The notes beneath the pieces were generated by a model, which saw nothing but the letters and a program-made list of their open reading frames with translations, searched no databases and was not told the DNA's origin. A stretch of 12,935 nucleotides of DNA from Oscillospiraceae bacterium (GTDB lineage Bacteria; Bacillota; Clostridia; Oscillospirales; Acutalibacteraceae), in NCBI GenBank assembly GCA_021640185.1, contig JAJXDX010000024.1, positions 1-12,935 on the forward strand, written 5' to 3'. Of this stretch, positions 6,297-10,877 are shown one piece after another. The translations under genes and the position numbers were made by a program. Numbering within the stretch: the stretch's first letter is position 1; every line of letters starts with the position of its first letter.

Positions 6297-7907
6297 TCAG
6301 CCGTTCAGTTCCGGCATGGTCAGCAGATCGGCGACGGCGTGCAGATGCGGCACGTCGTCCGGAACGGGCTGCTCGTAGCACGGATAGTCGGGCGGATGCC
6401 CCATGTCCAGCCACGCCGCCCGCATCCCGGCGGACCGCGCGCCCGCGATGTCGTTGACCGGGTGGTCGCCCACGTACAGGCAGCACGCGCACGGCAGGCC
6501 CAGCCGCGCCGCCGCCAGACGGAACAGGCGGGGATCCGGCTTGTGGATGCCCTCGTCGCCGGACACCAGCACGATGTCCAGCTCCGGCCGCAGGCCGGTG
6601 AAGTCGATCTTTTGGTTCTGGTTGCGGGAATAGCCGTTCGTGATCACGCCGACCGCAAGGCCGCGGCCGCGCAGCGCGCGCAGCGTGGGCACGGCGTCCG
6701 GCACCAAGCGGCACGCGGCGGCGAACGACGCCGTGAAGGCGGAAAGCGCCCGGTCGGGATCGCACACGGGCACGCCGTCCCGCGTAGGCAGGAAACGGGC
6801 GATCAGTTCCCGGTACGGCATCGCCATGTGATAGCCGTGCCCGTTGACGCGGATCATCTCCTCGGTCAGTGCCTGCCGGTCCTCGTCCGGACGGTCGGCC
6901 CAATAGCGGTCGATGAACTGCCGCACCGCCCGGCGGAAGGCCGGGGCGCGGCGGTGCAGCGTATCGTCGAAGTCGAACAGCACGGCGCGGATCTGCGGCT
7001 TTTCCGGCGGCGCGAACATCGCGCGCGTTTCGGCCGCGTTGCGGCCGACCTCCGCGCGCAGCTCCTCCAGCGAGGAGAACGTGCGCTCCGGCCGCAAAAA
7101 ACGCAGCGGACGCAGCGCCACCGTCCGGCCATACAGCTCGCCGCCGTAGCCTTGGATCCACGTTTCGGCCAGCGGTGCGTCCGCGCCGACGGTGGGGCGC
7201 AGCCCGATGTTCGTCACGCCGGGGTAGGCGATGCCGTCCAGCTCTACCTCGGCGGCATAGACGCCAAAGCGCGGATGTGCCAACATCGGCGGCAGGATCT
7301 GGTTGATCGTGGGCATCCCCAGACGGTGGCCCAGCCGCTGCCCGTGCTCCACGGGCAGCGACAGGCAGACGTCGCGCCCCAGCATCCGGCGTGCGCCCGC
7401 CATGTCGCCCTGTGCCAGCAGGCGGCGCACGGCGGTGGAGCTGACGGGCGTGCCGTCCACCGTGACGGCGGGCACGACCGTGACCGCGATGCCGCGTGCC
7501 TCGCACAGCTCGCGCAGCAGCAGGGCGTTTCCCGCACCGCCTGCACCGAAACGATAGTTATATCCGCACGCGACCGCGTCGGCGTGCAGTGTGCCGACCA
7601 GCACCTCGTCGACGAAGCGCTCCGGCGGATAGTCCCGCACGGCGGAAAGATCCTGCTCGATCAGCTCGTCGACGCCCATATGCTCCAGCAGCTGCGCCTG
7701 CTCCCGTGGCGTGCACAGCAGCCGCAGATCCGGCTTGGTGGTCATCGTTTCCGGCAAAAAGGTATAGACGGCGCACGCACCGTCCCCGGCACGCAGGGCC
7801 GCCGTGATCACGGCGCGGTGGCCGATGTGCACACCGTCAAAAAAGCCGAGGGCGACGCTGCGCCGCTTTTGCGGCAGGACGGCACCGGGCAAAGCGTAAC
7901 GTTCCAT
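6297..7907 (-). CDS. ribF: Bifunctional FAD synthetase/riboflavin kinase fused to a HAD hydrolase
   Basis: The 536-residue product is one uninterrupted chain of three domains. Residues 1-165 form the FMN adenylyltransferase: GFFDGVHIGH at 21-30, CGYNYRFG at 114-121, SSTAVRR at 156-162. Residues 175-298 form riboflavin kinase: LGMPTIN at 196-202, NIGLRPTVG at 233-241, catalytic Glu248 in ETW. Residues 305-530 form a HAD hydrolase with a C1 cap (YjjG-like): motif I FDFDDTL 311-317 (Asp312, Asp314), motif II TNG 423-425, motif III HKPDP 455-459 (Lys456), motif IV GDHPVND 480-486. Normal bacterial RibF ends at about residue 305. The first two domains make FMN and then FAD from riboflavin; the HAD substrate is not evident. 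Candidates are FMN itself or the phosphorylated ribityl-pyrimidine of riboflavin synthesis. The ATG at 7905-7907 has AAAGGAG 11 bases upstream. An earlier in-frame start would add 27 Cys-rich residues overlapping truB and is rejected. It lies 34 bases after truB in the operon. Confidence 0.93.
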   Translation of the reverse strand: MERYALPGAVLPQKRRSVALGFFDGVHIGHRAVITAALRAGDGACAVYTFLPETMTTKPDLRLLCTPREQAQLLEHMGVDELIEQDLSAVRDYPPERFVDEVLVGTLHADAVACGYNYRFGAGGAGNALLLRELCEARGIAVTVVPAVTVDGTPVSSTAVRRLLAQGDMAGARRMLGRDVCLSLPVEHGQRLGHRLGMPTINQILPPMLAHPRFGVYAAEVELDGIAYPGVTNIGLRPTVGADAPLAETWIQGYGGELYGRTVALRPLRFLRPERTFSSLEELRAEVGRNAAETRAMFAPPEKPQIRAVLFDFDDTLHRRAPAFRRAVRQFIDRYWADRPDEDRQALTEEMIRVNGHGYHMAMPYRELIARFLPTRDGVPVCDPDRALSAFTASFAAACRLVPDAVPTLRALRGRGLAVGVITNGYSRNQNQKIDFTGLRPELDIVLVSGDEGIHKPDPRLFRLAAARLGLPCACCLYVGDHPVNDIAGARSAGMRAAWLDMGHPPDYPCYEQPVPDDVPHLHAVADLLTMPELNG

Positions 7908-7941
7908 GATCGGATATGCTCCTTTACAAACGCAAAGCGGG

Positions 7942-8841
7942 TCACAGCAGCAGACGCACGGCAAGACCGGCGTCCGTCGGCTCGCCAAGGCCGAGCAGCG
8001 TGCCGTCCGGTGCCAGCACGCGCGACATGCCGTCCGGCGTGCTGCGCAGACGGTCTAAGGCCAGCGCGCCGCCGTTTTTGAACCGGACGGCCTGCGCGGC
8101 CGACACCGTCACGGCCGGATAGGCCGAAAGCACGCGCTCCATCGGGATCAGCCGCTCGCGCAGCCGTCCCTCGGCGGCCAGCGCGGCCGCCTCGTCCAGC
8201 CCCAGACAGTCGGCCAAGCCGAAGCCCGCTGCCTCCGTGCGGCGCAGCGCGGTCATCACCGCGCCGCACCCGAGCGTGCGCCCCAGGTCGTCGCAGATCG
8301 TGCGGATATACGTCCCCTTGGAGCAGGCACAGTCGAAGGTCAGCTCCCCCGCCGCCTCGTCATACGCGAGCAGATCCAGCCGATACACGGTCACCGGACG
8401 GCTCTCGCGTTCGATCTCGATCCCCTGCCGTGCCAGCTCGTACAGGCGCACGCCGTCGCGCCTGAGCGCGGAGGTCATCGGCGGGACCTGCCGGATCTGG
8501 CCGGTGAAGGCGGGCAGCGCCGCGCGCACCTCGGCGGCGGTGGGCCGGCGGGCGCCGGTAGGCTCCACTTTTCCCCAAACGTCCAGCGTATCGCTGACCG
8601 CGCCGAAGCGCAGCGTTGCGGTGTAGCGCTTATCATGCACGGGCAAAAAGTCCAATGCCTTGGCCGCGCGCCCGACCAGCAGCGGCAGCACGCCGGTCGC
8701 ATTGGGGTCGAGCGTCCCGGCGTGGCCGATCTTTTTTGTCGAGAGCAGCCGCCGCGCCGCAGCGCAGCAGCCGAAGGAGGTCGTCCCGGCGGGCTTGTCC
8801 AAACACAAAATGCCGATCGGGGCGGTCTGCAGATCGTTCAT
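7942..8841 (-). CDS. truB: tRNA pseudouridine-55 synthase TruB
   Basis: The product converts U55 to pseudouridine in the T-loop of tRNAs. It has 299 residues, normal length. Motifs are LDKPAGTTSF at 14-23, KKIGHAGTLDPNATGVLPL at 36-54 with catalytic Asp45, KRYTATLRFG with SDTLD soon after (about 81-96), and CSKGTYIRTICDDLG in the second half. The ATG at 8839-8841 is chosen because AAAGGAG lies 7 bases upstream; an in-frame codon ten residues earlier has no site. It sits between nrnA (75 bases upstream, with a terminator-like hairpin) and ribF-HAD (34 bases downstream), the usual Firmicutes order. Confidence 0.96.
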   Translation of the reverse strand: MNDLQTAPIGILCLDKPAGTTSFGCCAAARRLLSTKKIGHAGTLDPNATGVLPLLVGRAAKALDFLPVHDKRYTATLRFGAVSDTLDVWGKVEPTGARRPTAAEVRAALPAFTGQIRQVPPMTSALRRDGVRLYELARQGIEIERESRPVTVYRLDLLAYDEAAGELTFDCACSKGTYIRTICDDLGRTLGCGAVMTALRRTEAAGFGLADCLGLDEAAALAAEGRLRERLIPMERVLSAYPAVTVSAAQAVRFKNGGALALDRLRSTPDGMSRVLAPDGTLLGLGEPTDAGLAVRLLL

Positions 8842-8869
8842 GGCAATGCTCCTTTCGCCGAAGCGGGGC

Positions 8870-8909
8870 AAAAAACAGGCTGCGCGGGCAGGGGACCCCC
8901 TGTCCGCGC
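8870..8909 (-). terminator. Intrinsic-terminator-like hairpin between nrnA and truB
   Basis: In the minus-strand RNA, GCGCGGACAGGG and CCCTGCCCGCGC form a 12-position GC-rich stem (plus-strand 8882-8909) with a GGTC loop and a single A-C mismatch. It starts 7 bases after the nrnA stop. A run of six T follows (8875-8870) after six intervening bases. The gap to the T-run is longer than ideal, so partial termination is more likely than full. The truB ribosome binding site lies just beyond. Confidence 0.6.
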
Positions 8910-8916
8910 GTTATGG

Positions 8917-9888
8917 TTATCCGGTGATGATGCGCGGCACGGCCTGCTCCACGGCGCGCAGGATCGCGTCCTTCGCCGTATCGAGCGAGCCGTCCACCGC
9001 GCACCCGGCGGCGCGGTCGTGTCCGCCGCCGCCAAGCAGCGCGCAGATCGCCGCCGCATCGGCGTGCGTGCCGGTGCGTACACTGGTCTTATAGTTGCCG
9101 TCTTTCTTCTGCCGCAGCGTGATGCCGACCCAAACGCCCTCGATCTGCCGCGGGATCGGCGGCAGGCCCTCCAGATCGTTCTCGGTCGCGCCGCTTTTGC
9201 GGATCATCTCGTTGTCGATCACCATCAGCGCCACGCGTCCGTCGTGATAGAACGCCATGCGGTCAAGCGCCATGCGCTCCAGCTCGATCCGCGCGCGGGA
9301 GCGGATGTCGAAATTGACGCGGTTGATCATCTCGTACGGGATGCCGCAGTCGATGCAGTCGGCAGCGATGCGGTGCGCCAATGCGTCGGCGTTCGCGTAC
9401 TTGAAGCAGCCGGTATCCGTCGCGATCCCGGTGTAGATGCAGGCGGCGATCTCCGGCGTCCGCTCGGTGCCCAGCAGCCCGATGATCCGCCAGATCACGA
9501 TCGCCGCGGCGGCGCAGCCGGCGTCTACGCAGGTGGCCGCGGCATAGCCGGTGTTCGTGCTGTGGTGATCGACGCACAGGTCGATCCGCCCGCCGTAGAG
9601 CTCGCGCACGCTGTCACCCAGCAGGCGCTCGTCCGCGACGTCCAGTGCGCAGACGAAGCGCGGCGAAAACGCGGGCTGCGGCACGCCGGCCGTCATATAG
9701 TCGTATTTTTCCGGGATGAGGTCGGCACATTCCACACGCACGGTCTTGCCCAGCGCCTGCAGCGCGCGGCACAGGGCGAAATTGCTGCCGAGCGTGTCGC
9801 CGTCCGGGTATTGATGTGCCAGCAGCACGATATCGTCCGCCGCGAGCAGCAGCTCCGCGGCGCGTTTTTCATCGATCCGCTCCGTCAT
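8917..9888 (-). CDS. nrnA: DHH/DHHA1 phosphoesterase, NrnA-type oligoribonuclease / pAp phosphatase
   Basis: The 323-residue product has all motifs of the DHH family. Motif I is AHQYPDGDTLGS at 24-35 (His25, Asp29, Asp31). Motif II is ALDVAD at 81-86 (Asp83). The DHH motif is VDHHSTN at 106-112, and motif IV is GIATDTGCF at 154-162 (Asp158). The C-terminal DHHA1 domain carries GGGGHDRAAGC at 286-296. Family members degrade short oligoribonucleotides (nanoRNA) and dephosphorylate 3'-phosphoadenosine 5'-phosphate using Mn2+. The ATG at 9886-9888 has AAGGAAGAGG upstream and overlaps the rbfA coding end by 20 bases, so translation is coupled. Its place between rbfA and truB is the standard Firmicutes arrangement. 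Confidence 0.93.
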   Translation of the reverse strand: MTERIDEKRAAELLLAADDIVLLAHQYPDGDTLGSNFALCRALQALGKTVRVECADLIPEKYDYMTAGVPQPAFSPRFVCALDVADERLLGDSVRELYGGRIDLCVDHHSTNTGYAAATCVDAGCAAAAIVIWRIIGLLGTERTPEIAACIYTGIATDTGCFKYANADALAHRIAADCIDCGIPYEMINRVNFDIRSRARIELERMALDRMAFYHDGRVALMVIDNEMIRKSGATENDLEGLPPIPRQIEGVWVGITLRQKKDGNYKTSVRTGTHADAAAICALLGGGGHDRAAGCAVDGSLDTAKDAILRAVEQAVPRIITG

Positions 9889-10243
9889 CGGCCTCTTCCT
9901 TCTTTTTGATCTGATCCAGTGTGGCGGAGATATGCGCACTGTATTCGATGCTGCCGTCGGGGATGAAGCGCAGCTCCGGCGTATAGCGCAGGCTGAGCGC
10001 CTGCCCCAGCGCATGGCGCATATAGCCTGCGGCGGAGCGCAGCCCCTTGACGGCCTCCTTCGCCGCATCCAGCCCGTTCATCGAGCTGACATAGACATCG
10101 GCATACGACATGTCCCGCGTCACCTCCACCCGCACGATGCTCAGCATACTGCCGGTCACCCGCGGATCCTTGACCGTGCGCAGGATCGCCGTCAGCTCGC
10201 GCAGGATATCCTCACTGGTCCGGTCCAAACGATAATTCGGCAT
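9869..10243 (-). CDS. rbfA: Ribosome-binding factor A
   Basis: The 124-residue product is a single KH-like domain that helps mature the 5' end of 16S rRNA in the 30S subunit. It shows the family pattern ILRTVKDPRVTGSMLSIVRV (DPRV at about 27-30), followed by VTRDMSYADVYVS at 41-53 and PELRFIPDGSIEYSAHIS near 89-106. Length is normal. The ATG at 10241-10243 has GAGGAGGG about 7 bases upstream. The same frame stays open far upstream, but that part is a translation of the repeat array and not protein. It overlaps nrnA by 20 bases at its 3' end. It normally follows infB closely, whereas here 625 bases of repeats separate them. Confidence 0.94.
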   Translation of the reverse strand: MPNYRLDRTSEDILRELTAILRTVKDPRVTGSMLSIVRVEVTRDMSYADVYVSSMNGLDAAKEAVKGLRSAAGYMRHALGQALSLRYTPELRFIPDGSIEYSAHISATLDQIKKKEEADDGADR

Positions 10244-10325
10244 GGTGCCGCCCTCCTCTCGGCTTGATGTTACGATGGATGATGCTTCTGTGATCGCAAT
10301 ACAACACTTAAGTTTGTACACAAAC
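10244..10325 (-). other. Leader region between the repeat array and rbfA
   Basis: This stretch holds the rbfA ribosome binding site and a small inverted repeat, TTTGT-AC-ACAAA (10313-10324). From about 10316 the sequence resembles the unit-linking segment of the array, so the array's left edge is probably here. I see no convincing sigma-A promoter pair, so rbfA may depend on read-through from infB. Confidence 0.4.
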
Positions 10326-10444
10326 CCGCAAGTTTTCCGTGCTCGCAGCGACATCGTCGCTGCGAGATGACGGTCGTTCAGACCGTCAAGGAAAATCTTG
10401 ACGCATTTGCACATCGTGCAAATGCAATGGCTGCGCACGAACCC
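10326..10444. repeat. Repeat unit 1 (type A)
   Basis: Hairpin A is CTCGCAGCGAC (10342-10352) with GTCGCTGCGAG (10356-10366), 11 bp. Hairpin B is TGACGGTC (10368-10375) with GACCGTCA (10381-10388), 8 bp, loop GTTCA. Hairpin C is GCATTTGCAC (10403-10412) with GTGCAAATGC (10416-10425), 10 bp. The outer stem CAAGTTTTCC pairs with GGAAAATCTTG with one bulged T. Confidence 0.85.
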
Positions 10445-10559
10445 CCGCAAGTTTCTTGTTTTCGCGGCGGCACCGCCGCCGCGAAATGACGGCAGTCTAA
10501 GCCGGCAAGAGAAACTTGACGCATTTGCACATCGTGCAAATGCAACGGTCGCACACACC
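10445..10559. repeat. Repeat unit 2 (type B)
   Basis: Hairpin A is a 12-bp stem, TTTCGCGGCGGC (10460-10471) with GCCGCCGCGAAA (10475-10486), loop ACC. Hairpin B is GGCA-GTCTA-AGCC, with one A-A mismatch at the top. Hairpin C has arms 10521-10530 and 10534-10543, identical to unit 1. The outer stem is CAAGTTTC with GAAACTTG. Confidence 0.85.
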
Positions 10560-10674
10560 CCGCAAGTTTCTCGTTTTCTCGGCAGCACCGCTGCCGCGAA
10601 ATGACGGCTGTCTAGGCCGGCAAGGGAAACTTGACGCATTTGCACATCGTGCAAATGCAATGGTCGCACACACT
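10560..10674. repeat. Repeat unit 3 (type B)
   Basis: Hairpin A is CGGCAGC (10580-10586) with GCTGCCG (10590-10596), loop ACC, continued by TTTC/GAAA after one T-C mismatch. Hairpin B is GGCT-GTCTA-GGCC, closing with a T-G wobble. Hairpin C has arms 10636-10645 and 10649-10658. Confidence 0.85.
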
Positions 10675-10770
10675 CCGCAAGTTCCCCGTTTTCTCGGCAG
10701 CAACGCTGCCGCGAAATGACGGACGTTTAGTCCGGCAAGGGAAACTTGACGCATTGCGCATCGCGCAAAT
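10675..10770. repeat. Repeat unit 4 (type B, shortened)
   Basis: Hairpin A is CGGCAGC (10695-10701) with GCTGCCG (10705-10711), loop AAC. Hairpin B is GGAC-GTTTA-GTCC. Hairpin C is changed on both arms to GCGC-ATC-GCGC (10756-10766), keeping the pairing, with one bulged A below. The linker that precedes CCGCAAG in other units is missing, so unit 5 follows directly. Confidence 0.8.
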
Positions 10771-10848
10771 GCAGTTTTCCGTGCTCGCAGCGACATCGTC
10801 GCTGCGAGATGACGGCTGTCTAAGCCGTCAAGGAAAATCTTGACGCGT
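10771..10848. repeat. Repeat unit 5 (type A, next to the infB end)
   Basis: Hairpin A is CTCGCAGCGAC (10784-10794) with GTCGCTGCGAG (10798-10808), identical to unit 1. Hairpin B is TGACGGCT (10810-10817) with AGCCGTCA (10823-10830), loop GTCTA. Relative to unit 1, differences in the body of the unit are confined to the top of hairpin B and are paired. The unit runs into the infB stop-codon hairpin instead of hairpin C. Confidence 0.83.
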
Positions 10849-10877
10849 ATTGATCGTGCAGCGCACGATCAATCGCG
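10844..10877 (-). other. Hairpin containing the infB stop codon
   Basis: Arms ATTGATCGTGC (10849-10859) and GCACGATCAAT (10863-10873) form a perfect 11-bp stem with a 3-base loop, extended by CGCG/CGCG (10844-10847 and 10874-10877) past one unpaired base. The infB TGA (10869-10871) lies inside the stem. Downstream in the minus-strand RNA there is only ATTTTCC, not a full T-run, so it is at best a weak terminator. It occupies the place of hairpin C in the neighbouring repeat unit. Confidence 0.65.

Larger units (their letters stand above)
10316..10848. repeat. Array of five structured repeat units between infB and rbfA
   Basis: Five degenerate units run in tandem, with starts (CCGCAAG, where present) at 10326, 10445, 10560, 10675 and about 10771; spacings are 119, 115, 115 and about 96. 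Each unit has four parts. An outer stem pairs CAAGTTT.. with ..AAACTTG. Hairpin A is GC-rich with a 3-base loop. Hairpin B has a 5-base loop GTYTA or similar, with stem TGACGGNN. Unit-linking hairpin C is GCATTTGCAC-ATC-GTGCAAATGC in units 1-3. The outer stem enclosing A and B makes a three-way-junction shape. Units 1 and 5 are near-identical (type A, loop ATC in hairpin A). Units 2-4 are a second type (ACC or AAC loop). Stem bases change in pairs between units. No transposase or target-site duplication is visible. The copies resemble REP/BIME-like intergenic elements, but I cannot name a family. Confidence 0.88.

Noticed and set aside
7908..7988. A 27-residue N-terminal extension of RibF
   Set aside because: It is Cys-rich, overlaps truB, has no start-site signal, and the FAD synthetase fold begins after the ATG at 7907.
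6249..8081. A 610-codon plus-strand frame
   Set aside because: It is antisense to ribF-HAD, with Arg/Gln/His-rich composition and no motifs; a compositional shadow.
10244..10669. In-frame upstream extension of rbfA
   Set aside because: It is a translation of the repeat array with repeated phrases. The real start has a strong ribosome binding site at 10243 and gives the normal RbfA length.
10398..10843. Several short plus-strand frames starting MTHLHIVQMQ
   Set aside because: All are copies of the repeat unit read in one frame, none with a ribosome binding site.
10316..10848. CRISPR array
   Set aside because: Units are about 115 bases, degenerate throughout and internally palindromic. There is no alternation of a short constant repeat with unique spacers, and no cas genes.
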